Shown here: one piece after another, positions 22,091-29,533 of the stretch | How the letters are laid out: the number at the start of each line of letters is the position of its first letter | Position numbering within the stretch: the stretch's first letter is position 1 | Assembly (NCBI GenBank): GCA_937983635.1 | Contig: CALJZR010000027.1 | Location: 1-43,002 of the forward strand | Length of the DNA: 43,002 nt | Reading direction: 5' to 3' | DNA from: an uncultured bacterium | GTDB taxonomy: Bacteria; Patescibacteriota; Patescibacteriia; Patescibacteriales; UBA12465 | Program-made: the position numbers and the translations under genes | Notes under the pieces: model-generated | The model's input: only the letters and a program-made list of their open reading frames with translations | Databases searched by the model: none | What the model was told of the DNA's origin: nothing

Positions 22091-22908
22091 AGAGAAATTA
22101 TTTGCCAATCATCAATTTTTTTACCTAAAAAGCCTTCTCCTAATTTCAGGAAACTCTCCGGCTTATCAGTCAGGCAAAAGCGTCGCTTGCCTTCAAGTTT
22201 GCTAGTGCTTTTAAAATCAGGGTGGCGCTCTAAATACTCGCTCAGGCTGAGGGCGACAATTTCGCCGGGATCAGGCACGCGGCAATTTTTTCCCATTATT
22301 CGGCGTGCATCTTTAAGCAGGAAGGGGTAGTGGGTACAGCCTAAAATCAAAGTCTCCACCTTTTTATTTTTTAAAGGGTGTAGATATTTTTTAAGAATTT
22401 TATTACTGACATCTTTACCGGCAAAACCTTCTTCGATTAAAGGTACAAGCAAGGGGGCGCTGTTACTGATTATTTGCGCTTCTTTGTTTATTTTTTTAAT
22501 TTCATGTTCATAGGCGCCGGAGTTAATGGTGGCGCGGGTACCGATGACGCCAATTTTTTTGCTTTTAGCGGCGTATTCAGCTAAAGGAATAATTACTCCC
22601 AAGATGCGGCGGTCCGGATATTTTTTAGGAAGATATTCTTGTTGCAGGCGGCGGAGCGCTTGGGATGAGGAAGTATTGCAGGCAAGGATGACGAGACGGC
22701 AGCCTTCGGCAAAGAGAAAATCAACCGCCTCTTTGGTATAGCGGTAGATTACTTCTTGGGAATGGCCGCCATAGGGAACGCGGGCGGTATCACCTAAATA
22801 GAGATAGTCATATTGCGGCAGTTTTTTTAAAAGATGCTTAAGGACGGTCAAGCCGCCTAAGCCGGAATCGAAAACGCCGATGTTATTATTTTTTTTATTG
22901 CTGGGCAT
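22087..22908 (-). CDS. murI: Glutamate racemase
   Basis: MurI makes D-glutamate for peptidoglycan. The protein has 273 residues. NIGVFDSGLGGLTVLK near the start, GDTARVPYGGHS, ILACNTSSSQAL with the first catalytic Cys, and LILGCTHYPFL with the second Cys are all present. The start at 22908 overlaps the end of murD by 14 nt; a longer frame would reach 53 residues into murD and is rejected. It uses TGA as its stop, within an ATGA overlap with holA. This shows that the organism does not reassign TGA. Confidence 0.96.
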   Translation of the reverse strand: MPSNKKNNNIGVFDSGLGGLTVLKHLLKKLPQYDYLYLGDTARVPYGGHSQEVIYRYTKEAVDFLFAEGCRLVILACNTSSSQALRRLQQEYLPKKYPDRRILGVIIPLAEYAAKSKKIGVIGTRATINSGAYEHEIKKINKEAQIISNSAPLLVPLIEEGFAGKDVSNKILKKYLHPLKNKKVETLILGCTHYPFLLKDARRIMGKNCRVPDPGEIVALSLSEYLERHPDFKSTSKLEGKRRFCLTDKPESFLKLGEGFLGKKIDDWQIISL

Positions 22909-24211
22909 AGTATTTAAATTGATCACCGCGCTCTTTATAGTTTTTAAAAATGCCAAAACTGGCGCAGGCGGTGGATAAGAGAATGACATCACCGGCTTGA
23001 GCGGCTTGTCGCGCTTGTTTGACCGCTTGAGCCATGCTCTCGGCCTGATAGATTTTTTTGGGATCAAGACCAGCTGCTTTAACTTCTAATAAGAGCCGAG
23101 GAGTCGCTTCTCCTTTTAAGAGTACTAAAGCTTTCACTTTTTTGGCTATAACTTGTGCTAACGGTTTAAAATTTGCCCCCTTATCAGCGCCGCCGGCAAT
23201 TTGAATAATTGGCGCGGAGAAGGAGACTAAATCAAGGGCAGTACTTTCGGGAGTGGTTGAGAAGCTATTGTCAAAATATTTAATCCCGTTTTTTTCGCCC
23301 GCAAACTCTAAGCGGTGTTCTAGGTTTTTAAAATTTTTAATAGCAGCCGTATAGACTCCTTTCGGAATTTTTATCGCCTGGCTTAAAGCCACGGCTGCTC
23401 CGACATTTTCTTGATTATAGATTCCTTGGAGGCGGGAGCTTAAATCTGAGGCTTGGAAGTAGATAATTTTTCCTGGCATTGTTTCTTTTTCCAGCTTTGT
23501 CTGTAATTTTTTATTAGCAACTAAGATTTTATTATTTTGATGCTGGGCAACTTTAAGTTTAGCTTGCCAATAGGCATGGTAGGAACGGTGGTAATTAGGA
23601 TTTAAGGGGTCAGCGGGCGCTAGATGCTCTTTAAAGAGATTGGTAATGATAGCATAACGTGGACCGAAATTTAAATCTTCTAGTTGGAAGCTGGAGAGTT
23701 CCATCACTATCCAGTCATTTTTACGGATTTGGTCAAAGAAGCTAAAGGGAGCGACGCCAATATTGCCGCCCAGCCAGACGCGTTTTTTTGCTTTTTTTAA
23801 AATTGCCACCATTAAAGAAGCGGTGGTGCCTTTGCCCTTGCTCCCGGTTACGCCGATAGTTTTAGTGCTGGGACAAGCCGCAAAAAAATATTCCATCGCA
23901 CTGGTTACTAGGGTGCCGTGAGTTATAGCTTTCTGTACTCCGGGGCAGAGTAGAGGCCAGCCGGGAGAGCGAAATAAGACTTCAAAGTCTTCTAGGTCTT
24001 GGTTGAATTTAGCTTCTACCCGCCAAGCTAGTTTGGGGAGGTGTTTTTTTAGGGCAGGATTTGACTGGATGATTGCCTTTAACTGTTCTTCTGTTCTTTG
24101 GTCGCAGATAGTGACGGTATGGCGGTAGCCATGTTTAAAGAGCCAGGCTAAGAAAGCTTGATTTTCTTTGCCTAGACCGAGCAGAGCAATATTTTGGGAA
24201 TTGAGAAACAT
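22895..24211 (-). CDS. murD: UDP-N-acetylmuramoylalanine--D-glutamate ligase
   Basis: MurD adds D-Glu to UDP-MurNAc-L-Ala, using the product of the next gene (MurI). The protein has 438 residues. The N-terminal Rossmann-type part begins QNIALLGLGKENQAFLAWL. The ATP loop is GVTGSKGKGTTAS near 119-131, followed by GGNIGVAPF. ELSSFQLEDL and HRLEFAGEKNGIKYFDNSFSTTP (shown in part as FDNSFSTTP) and GGADKGANF are the family's central motifs. It lies 1 nt after polA and overlaps murI by 14 nt. Pairing murD with murI places D-Glu supply and use in one transcript. Confidence 0.95.
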   Translation of the reverse strand: MFLNSQNIALLGLGKENQAFLAWLFKHGYRHTVTICDQRTEEQLKAIIQSNPALKKHLPKLAWRVEAKFNQDLEDFEVLFRSPGWPLLCPGVQKAITHGTLVTSAMEYFFAACPSTKTIGVTGSKGKGTTASLMVAILKKAKKRVWLGGNIGVAPFSFFDQIRKNDWIVMELSSFQLEDLNFGPRYAIITNLFKEHLAPADPLNPNYHRSYHAYWQAKLKVAQHQNNKILVANKKLQTKLEKETMPGKIIYFQASDLSSRLQGIYNQENVGAAVALSQAIKIPKGVYTAAIKNFKNLEHRLEFAGEKNGIKYFDNSFSTTPESTALDLVSFSAPIIQIAGGADKGANFKPLAQVIAKKVKALVLLKGEATPRLLLEVKAAGLDPKKIYQAESMAQAVKQARQAAQAGDVILLSTACASFGIFKNYKERGDQFKYYAQQ

Positions 24212-24212
24212 A

Positions 24213-27005
24213 TTATTTTAATTCTCCCCAGTTATGACCGCTGGCCGCCTCGACAATCACCGGTACAGCCAAGGGCAGGGCTTCGGCCATTAATTTTTTT
24301 AGGGCTTCCGAGTGTTTTTCTAGCTTATTCGCTTTCACTTCAAAAATCAATTCGTCGTGGACTTGAAGCAGGAGGCGAATTTCTTCTTCTTGGCCATTTA
24401 AATATTTATCAATATCTAACATGGCTTGTTTAATCATATCAGCGGCTGTTCCTTGGATGGGCATATTAATGGCCATGCGTTCGGCATCACGGCGGATCTG
24501 AGGCATATCAGATAACAGGTCGGGCAAGGGGCGACGGCGCTTGAAGAGGGTTTCGGCATACCCTTTAGTACGGGCATCGGTAATGAAACGGTCCATCATT
24601 TTTTTAATGCCAGGATAAACTTCTAAGTAGCGGTCGATGAAGTCCTTGGCTTCGGCGTAGCTGATGCCGGAGCCTTGGCTGAGACCATGTGGTCCTTGGC
24701 CGTATAAGATACCGAAATTAATAGCTTTAGCAGCTCGGCGCATTTCTTTTGTTACCGCTTCTAAGGCAACGCCGTTAATGGCAGCGGCAGTGGCGGCGTG
24801 AATGTCTTCATTTTTCTGAAAGGCCGACATCATTTTTTTATCTCGGGAGAGATGGGCGGCTAGGCGTAGTTCAATTTGAGAATAATCAAGTCCGAGCAGG
24901 ACATAATCTTTTTCTGAGACAAAGGCGGCTCGAATTTCCCGACCCTCTTCGGTGCGGGTGGGAATATTTTGCAGGTTGGGGTCAGTCGAAGACAGGCGTC
25001 CAGTGGCGGCTACGCTTTGGTTATAGCTAGTGTGGATGCGGCCATCATGGGCATTAATCAGGGCGGGTAAAGCCAGAACATAAGTGTTCTGCAGTTTGCT
25101 TAGTTCTCGATATTCTTGGATGAGAGTAATAATTTCATGTTGGTCGCGCATTTTTTCCAGCTCATCATCCGCCGTAGAAATTCCAGTTTTGGTTTTTTTT
25201 AAACCTCTATTATCTAAACCTAAAGTTTCAAAGAGAATATGTTGGAGCTGTTTGGGTGAATTGAGATTGAATTCTTCGCCGGCGAGACGATAGGCTTCTT
25301 TAGTTAATTCATCGAGGCGTTTTTCCAATTTTTTTGCTAATAGTTGGAGGGGCTTAGGGTCGAGTTTGATGCCCCTGTCTTCCATCTTCGCCAGGACATT
25401 TAGTAAAGGCATTTCTAAGTTATAGAAAAGCTTGTCCAAGTCGACGGATTTTAATTCTTGACTGAGAATTTTTTGCAGCTGCCAGGCGCAATCGGCATCT
25501 TCGCCGGCGTATTGTGCCATTTTTTCAGCGGGCACTTGAGAAAAGGCTACCGCTTCTTTGCCTTTACCAATCAATTCTTCCGTACTTATTTTTTCCCAAC
25601 CGAGACTGCGGAAAGAAACGCTGTCTAAGTTATGCTGACGATTTTCCGGGTTGAGGAGATATGATGCTAAGAGGCTATCAAAGTTGATTCCTTGAAGCTT
25701 GATGCCATGGCTATTTAGGACGCGGTAATCGAACTTAAGATTGTGGCCGTATTTCTTGATTTTTTCATCTTCTAAAATTGGCCGGAGCTGTTTCAGCCAG
25801 GCATGGGTAGATTTCTTTTCTTTTTGGTAGCTGAACAGATCAATATTTTCCGCCGTTTGCGCCCCTAAGTGGAGATAATAGGCACTCCCTGCTTGCCAGG
25901 AAAAAGACAGTCCCAGCAGTTGAGCGTCTAAAGGATTAAGTCCTTCTGTTTCTGTATCCAGGGCAAAGGCTGCCTGTTTTTTTAGCTCTTTTAAGAATTT
26001 ATTAAAGCTAGTTTCGTCACTAATTAGTTGGTATTTTTTTTCAGCTTGATTGCGAGTGAATTTATCTTGATAATTTTCGGTCTGGGCAGCGGTGGCGTCG
26101 CTTTGGTGTAAGTTTTTTACTTGTTTTAATTTGCCGAGTAGAGAGCGGAACTCTAATTCTTGAAAAAGGGTGATAGCTTGATTTTCGTCAAAAGAATCGA
26201 GCCGGAATTCTTCCCATTTTATTTGGATTGGCGCCTCGCGGTTGATGGTAGCTAAATTTTGACTGAGGTAGGCCTGATCTTTTTCGGCTAATAATAATTC
26301 TCGCAGGCGGGGTTTAATTTTTTCATTACTGGCTTCGGCGGCCGCGTAGACACCATCAAGAGTCTCAAAGTTTTGCAGGAGTTCCGTTGCTCCTTTTTCA
26401 CCAATACCTTTTACCCCGGGAATATTATCGCTAGCATCGCCGCGCAGGGCCTTATAGTCAATAATTTGATTAGGACGGAGACCATAGCGCTCTTGGACTT
26501 CTTTATCACTATAGAGCACGCTTTCATTTAAGCCTCGGCTCATGGTGTAAACACTGGTGCGGGTATTAATTAGCTGCAGGGTGTCCATGTCCCCGGTAAT
26601 AATAATGCTGTGCCAGTCAGTCTCGGCCGCGGCTTTCTGGGTAATGGTGCCGATAAGGTCATCAGCTTCGTAGCCGTCTAGTTCAAAAATAGGAATATCT
26701 AAGACTTTAGCCACTTCTTTTACTAAGGGAATTTGCTCATAAAGCTCATCGGGAGCCTTGGTGCGGGTAGCTTTATACTCCGTATATTGTTCGTGGCGGA
26801 AGGTGGGGGCGGGGCGGTCGAGGGTGAGGACCACAAATTCTGGGCGTAATTCCAAGAAAGCCCTTAAAATGAAGGAAGTGAAGCCGTAGACGGCATTGAC
26901 TAGGCGGCCATCTTTAGTGGTCATCGTCGGCGGCAAGGCGTGAAAACTGCGGTGAATTAAAGCGTTACCGTCAATAATTATGAATTTAGGGGGTATTTTT
27001 TGCAT
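24213..27005 (-). CDS. polA: DNA polymerase I with 5' nuclease and intact proofreading domain
   Basis: Pol I fills repair gaps and removes RNA primers. The protein has 930 residues. The 5' nuclease domain (about 1-300) has IDGNALIHRSFHALP, DGYEADDLIGT and PGVKGIGEKGA. The 3'-5' exonuclease domain keeps all three motifs (DTETEGLNP, KYGHNLKFDYRVL, YAGEDADCAW), so proofreading is probably active, unlike in Taq or many Firmicutes. The polymerase domain has motif A LLGLDYSQIELRLAAHL, motif B RRAAKAINFGILYGQ and motif C LLQVHDELIFEV. It heads the polA-murD-murI-holA operon. The -10 of its promoter lies 6 nt before the ATG, so its mRNA is probably leaderless. Confidence 0.98.
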   Translation of the reverse strand: MQKIPPKFIIIDGNALIHRSFHALPPTMTTKDGRLVNAVYGFTSFILRAFLELRPEFVVLTLDRPAPTFRHEQYTEYKATRTKAPDELYEQIPLVKEVAKVLDIPIFELDGYEADDLIGTITQKAAAETDWHSIIITGDMDTLQLINTRTSVYTMSRGLNESVLYSDKEVQERYGLRPNQIIDYKALRGDASDNIPGVKGIGEKGATELLQNFETLDGVYAAAEASNEKIKPRLRELLLAEKDQAYLSQNLATINREAPIQIKWEEFRLDSFDENQAITLFQELEFRSLLGKLKQVKNLHQSDATAAQTENYQDKFTRNQAEKKYQLISDETSFNKFLKELKKQAAFALDTETEGLNPLDAQLLGLSFSWQAGSAYYLHLGAQTAENIDLFSYQKEKKSTHAWLKQLRPILEDEKIKKYGHNLKFDYRVLNSHGIKLQGINFDSLLASYLLNPENRQHNLDSVSFRSLGWEKISTEELIGKGKEAVAFSQVPAEKMAQYAGEDADCAWQLQKILSQELKSVDLDKLFYNLEMPLLNVLAKMEDRGIKLDPKPLQLLAKKLEKRLDELTKEAYRLAGEEFNLNSPKQLQHILFETLGLDNRGLKKTKTGISTADDELEKMRDQHEIITLIQEYRELSKLQNTYVLALPALINAHDGRIHTSYNQSVAATGRLSSTDPNLQNIPTRTEEGREIRAAFVSEKDYVLLGLDYSQIELRLAAHLSRDKKMMSAFQKNEDIHAATAAAINGVALEAVTKEMRRAAKAINFGILYGQGPHGLSQGSGISYAEAKDFIDRYLEVYPGIKKMMDRFITDARTKGYAETLFKRRRPLPDLLSDMPQIRRDAERMAINMPIQGTAADMIKQAMLDIDKYLNGQEEEIRLLLQVHDELIFEVKANKLEKHSEALKKLMAEALPLAVPVIVEAASGHNWGELK

Positions 27006-27011
27006 GTCTTT

Positions 27012-27041
27012 ATTTTAGCACGGGCACAAGTGAATAGGCAA
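27012..27041 (-). promoter_or_regulatory. Putative leaderless promoter of polA
   Basis: The minus strand reads TTGCCT (27036-27041), an 18-nt spacer and TAAAAT (27012-27017). The polA ATG begins only 6 nt after the -10, where transcription itself should start. Confidence 0.65.
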
Positions 27042-27059
27042 AGCCTGTTTAGGCATAGA

Positions 27060-27095
27060 AAAAAGGCACCCCCCGGGAGATTAGGGTGCCTTTTT
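27060..27095 (-). terminator. Terminator of the noncoding RNA upstream of polA
   Basis: aaaaaggcaccc (27060-27071) pairs with gggtgccttttt (27084-27095), followed by further T on the minus strand. A T run also exists on the + strand. Confidence 0.85.
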
Positions 27096-27327
27096 GCAAA
27101 GAGCAAAGTTTCTTGAGTTAGGGCGGTAAGTCTGGGTACGCATTTTTGCGTAAGTGCGCTGAATGCGTTTTTGTGCGCCAGATTGGGGCGCAGATCTTTC
27201 CCCCTGAACTCAAGAAACATGGAGGAACAACAATTGGCTGCGGCATTATGGCCATTAGGGCACATAAGCAAAATAAGCAGCTACCGGCGTAAACAGTGAT
27301 GGTTAGTTCCATGTTTCTTAATTTGGT
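27060..27327 (-). ncRNA. Candidate structured noncoding RNA upstream of polA
   Basis: A promoter (27334-27361) and a terminator (27060-27095) bound about 265 nt with no credible ORF. Segment A (27308-27319, tccatgtttctt on the + strand) is complementary over 12 nt to segment B (27212-27223). B, shifted to 27207-27218, is complementary over 12 nt to segment C (27108-27119), extended by aggg/ccct. The two helices share 7 nt (27212-27218) and cannot both form fully. Small hairpins such as tgcgcc/ggcgca, acgca/tgcgt and gctgc/gcagc fill the loops. It lacks the signature motifs of SRP RNA, RNase P RNA and tmRNA, and its ends do not pair as in 6S RNA. It may be a free RNA or an attenuating leader for polA. 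Confidence 0.55.
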
Positions 27328-27333
27328 ACCAGT

Positions 27334-27361
27334 ATCTTAATATAATTAATAAAAAAGTCAA
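27334..27361 (-). promoter_or_regulatory. Promoter of the candidate noncoding RNA
   Basis: TTGACT (27356-27361), a 16-nt spacer and TAAGAT (27334-27339) on the minus strand, about 330 nt before polA. Confidence 0.6.
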
Positions 27362-27408
27362 GGTCTCTTTCTCAGATGGAAATTTTTGGTTTTTTAGACT
27401 TGTTTAGT

Positions 27409-27437
27409 TTTACCATCCTCCCGCTTTCTGATAAAAT
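27409..27437 (+). promoter_or_regulatory. ddl promoter
   Basis: TTTACC (27409-27414), 17 nt and TAAAAT (27432-27437). It falls inside a longer upstream frame, which supports the ddl start at 27466. Confidence 0.6.
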
Positions 27438-27465
27438 AGATACATCAATTATTAATTTTAAATTT

Positions 27466-28455
27466 ATGCGCAAAGTTGCTTTATTTTTTGGCGGTTTAGG
27501 TAACGAAGCTTCGGTTTCCGTGGTTTCCGCGACTAATGTGGCGGCTAATTTTGATCAGAAACGCCAGCGTCTAGTTTTGGTATATTGGCATCGCGATGGT
27601 TATTTCTATAAATTAGAAAAGATGGCGGACGCGAAGAAGCCATCAGTAAAAAAACGTTTGGCTGTTTCTGACTTTAAAAAATATTTTGACTCCGCGCTTT
27701 TAATGACTCATGGTCGTTATGGTGAAGACGGCGTCTTGCAGGGAATTTTAGAGAGTCAGAAGATACCTTATAGCGGTTGCGGAGTTTTGAGTTCGGCTCT
27801 TTGTATGGATAAGGCGGTTTTTAAATTATTAATGTCTGGGCAGAAGATTCCGCAGGTTCCGTTTTTTCTTTTAGACTATTCTCGCCATAGCCAGAAAGAA
27901 TTGTCAGCCATTGTCGCTAATGCTCAGAAGAAGTTGCGCTTGCCCGTTTATGTGAAGCCAGCTAATTCTGGTTCTTCCGTTGGTATTAGTAAGCTCGATT
28001 CTTGGAAACAATTAGTGGCCGCCCTGAAAGAAGCTCGCCGTCATGATTATAAGATTATTTTAGAGCAAGGTTTAGTGAAGCCGAGAGAAATTGAAGTAGC
28101 GGTTTTAGGGAATGATAAATTAACTGTTTCTCGACCGGGAGAATTACGTTTGCCCCAAGATTTCTATGATTTTGAAGAAAAATATCAGAAAGGAAGAACT
28201 GAAGTCTTGATTCCTGCGCCCCTGGAGAAAAAACAAGAAAAATACATTCAAGAATTAGCCGCTCAGGCCTATCGCTTGGCTGATTGCCGCGGCTTTTCTC
28301 GGGTTGACTTCTTTTTGTCTGGAAAGAAATTGTATTTAAATGAAATTAATACTCTGCCGGGCTTTACCGATATCTCGATGTATCCGCAGCTAATGATGAA
28401 GATGGGAATGAGCTATTCTGGTTTGATTAATAAATTAATTGATTTAGCTGCTTAA
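27466..28455 (+). CDS. ddl: D-alanine--D-alanine ligase
   Basis: Ddl joins two D-Ala for the peptidoglycan stem peptide. It is an ATP-grasp enzyme of 329 residues. VALFFGGLGNEASVSVVSA is at 4-22; the usual H-E of GGxSxEHEVS is changed to NEAS. MTHGRYGEDGVLQGILE, then KPANSGSSVGISK with the ATP loop, EVAVLGN, RVDFFLS and LNEINTLPGFTDISMYP complete the fold. The ORF could start at 27376, but the promoter at 27409-27437 and the conserved N-terminus favour the ATG at 27466. It complements murD and murI encoded on the opposite strand nearby. Confidence 0.94.
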   Translation: MRKVALFFGGLGNEASVSVVSATNVAANFDQKRQRLVLVYWHRDGYFYKLEKMADAKKPSVKKRLAVSDFKKYFDSALLMTHGRYGEDGVLQGILESQKIPYSGCGVLSSALCMDKAVFKLLMSGQKIPQVPFFLLDYSRHSQKELSAIVANAQKKLRLPVYVKPANSGSSVGISKLDSWKQLVAALKEARRHDYKIILEQGLVKPREIEVAVLGNDKLTVSRPGELRLPQDFYDFEEKYQKGRTEVLIPAPLEKKQEKYIQELAAQAYRLADCRGFSRVDFFLSGKKLYLNEINTLPGFTDISMYPQLMMKMGMSYSGLINKLIDLAA

Positions 28456-28473
28456 AGCAGTTGCTTCTTCTTT

Positions 28474-29466
28474 ATGACAACGACTATCGCTCTATTATTT
28501 TTAGCCGCTGTCTTTTTTTCTATTTTAGGTCGGGGCGCGGATTTATTAGTCGGCAATTTACGAGCCTTGGCTGATAAAACAAAGATTCATCCGGTTCTTT
28601 TGGGGACAATCTTAGGGTTTTTGACTACTATCCCTGAATTTATGGTTGGCTTAAATGCGGTGAGGCGCGACATGATTGCCATTTCTCTTGGTAATATTTG
28701 GGGGGGAATTGTTGTTATTTTCGGCTTTATTCTCGGGCTCTCAATTATTTTTCAACGAGAGATTAAAACAGATGGCAGGCTACGAGTTATTCTTCCCAGT
28801 TTTATTTTAATAACTTTTTCAATTTTTTTAGGATTGAAAGGAAGCCTCCATTATTATGACGGTCTTTTATTAAGCGCCTGTTATTTATTATTAGTTTATT
28901 TAGATTATTTAGCAGGAGGTAATTACCAAGCTGATGACTCGGCGGAACGGGCTGTTTTAAGGGAAGAATCTCCGTCTCGTGGCTGGATTCGTTTTTGGGA
29001 AAAACTTTTGTATTGGCACCGGGAATTGAGCCGAGAAACGCGCTGGGCTTTAATTGGTTTATTTCTAGTCTCCGTTTCTTCTTATGCCATTATGGAATTG
29101 GCGGACATTGCCTTGGGAATTTTTCCTTTGCCCCCATTTTTAGTTGGTTTGTTAGTGTTTTCTTTGGGGACAAATTTGCCAGAAATTACTGTGGCAGTGA
29201 GGGCTCTGAAGACAAAAAATGGCTATTTGTCTTTTGGTCATCTTGTGGGTTCGGCGGTTAGTAATGTTTTAGTCTTATCGCTCTTAACTTTTATTGCGCC
29301 GGTCGATATGTTGGTGTCTTGGCGCTATTACGTTTTAATTTTATTTATTGCCTTTATTCTCTCGGCCGTTTCTTTTTTCTACGTAACGCGTCGTCGTTTT
29401 CAGCGTTGGGAAGGCTTCGTTCTCCTATCATTTTATCTTGCTTTTGTTTTGTTTGAATTACTATAA
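28474..29466 (+). CDS. Cation/Ca2+ exchanger family membrane protein (CaCA)
   Basis: This integral membrane protein has 330 residues and about 9-10 helices. It has two inverted alpha repeats. The first has GTILGFLTTIPEFMVGLNAV near 44-63 followed by SLGNIWGGIVV. The second has VFSLGTNLPEITVAVRAL near 226-243 and GHLVGSAVSNVLVL near 252-265. The P-E pair in each repeat is the ion-binding site of the NCX/YrbG family. A soluble loop joins the halves at about 155-185. It probably exchanges Ca2+ (or another cation) for Na+ or H+. It is 18 nt after ddl and closed by a terminator, so the two are likely co-transcribed without an evident functional tie. Confidence 0.85.
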   Translation: MTTTIALLFLAAVFFSILGRGADLLVGNLRALADKTKIHPVLLGTILGFLTTIPEFMVGLNAVRRDMIAISLGNIWGGIVVIFGFILGLSIIFQREIKTDGRLRVILPSFILITFSIFLGLKGSLHYYDGLLLSACYLLLVYLDYLAGGNYQADDSAERAVLREESPSRGWIRFWEKLLYWHRELSRETRWALIGLFLVSVSSYAIMELADIALGIFPLPPFLVGLLVFSLGTNLPEITVAVRALKTKNGYLSFGHLVGSAVSNVLVLSLLTFIAPVDMLVSWRYYVLILFIAFILSAVSFFYVTRRRFQRWEGFVLLSFYLAFVLFELL

Positions 29467-29480
29467 AATTTTTATTTTCA

Positions 29481-29511
29481 AAAAAGACCTCAATTGTAGT
29501 GAGGTCTTTTT
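29481..29511. terminator. Bidirectional terminator between the exchanger and the surface protein
   Basis: aaaaagacctca pairs with tgaggtcttttt, with a 7-nt loop, between convergent genes. Confidence 0.88.
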
Positions 29512-29533
29512 ATTTTTTAATTGGGCAAATATA

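Noticed and set aside
26978..27271. 97-codon minus-strand frame with CPNGH
   Set aside because: The motif is too short to indicate a zinc finger, and the frame crosses the terminator and the polA start.
27118..27312. 64-codon minus-strand frame upstream of polA
   Set aside because: The product is a short Cys/Pro-rich string without recognisable features. The region is better explained by paired RNA segments, although a small peptide cannot be fully excluded.
27376..27465. 30-codon extension of ddl
   Set aside because: It contains the ddl promoter, and the conserved Ddl N-terminus starts at the ATG at 27466.
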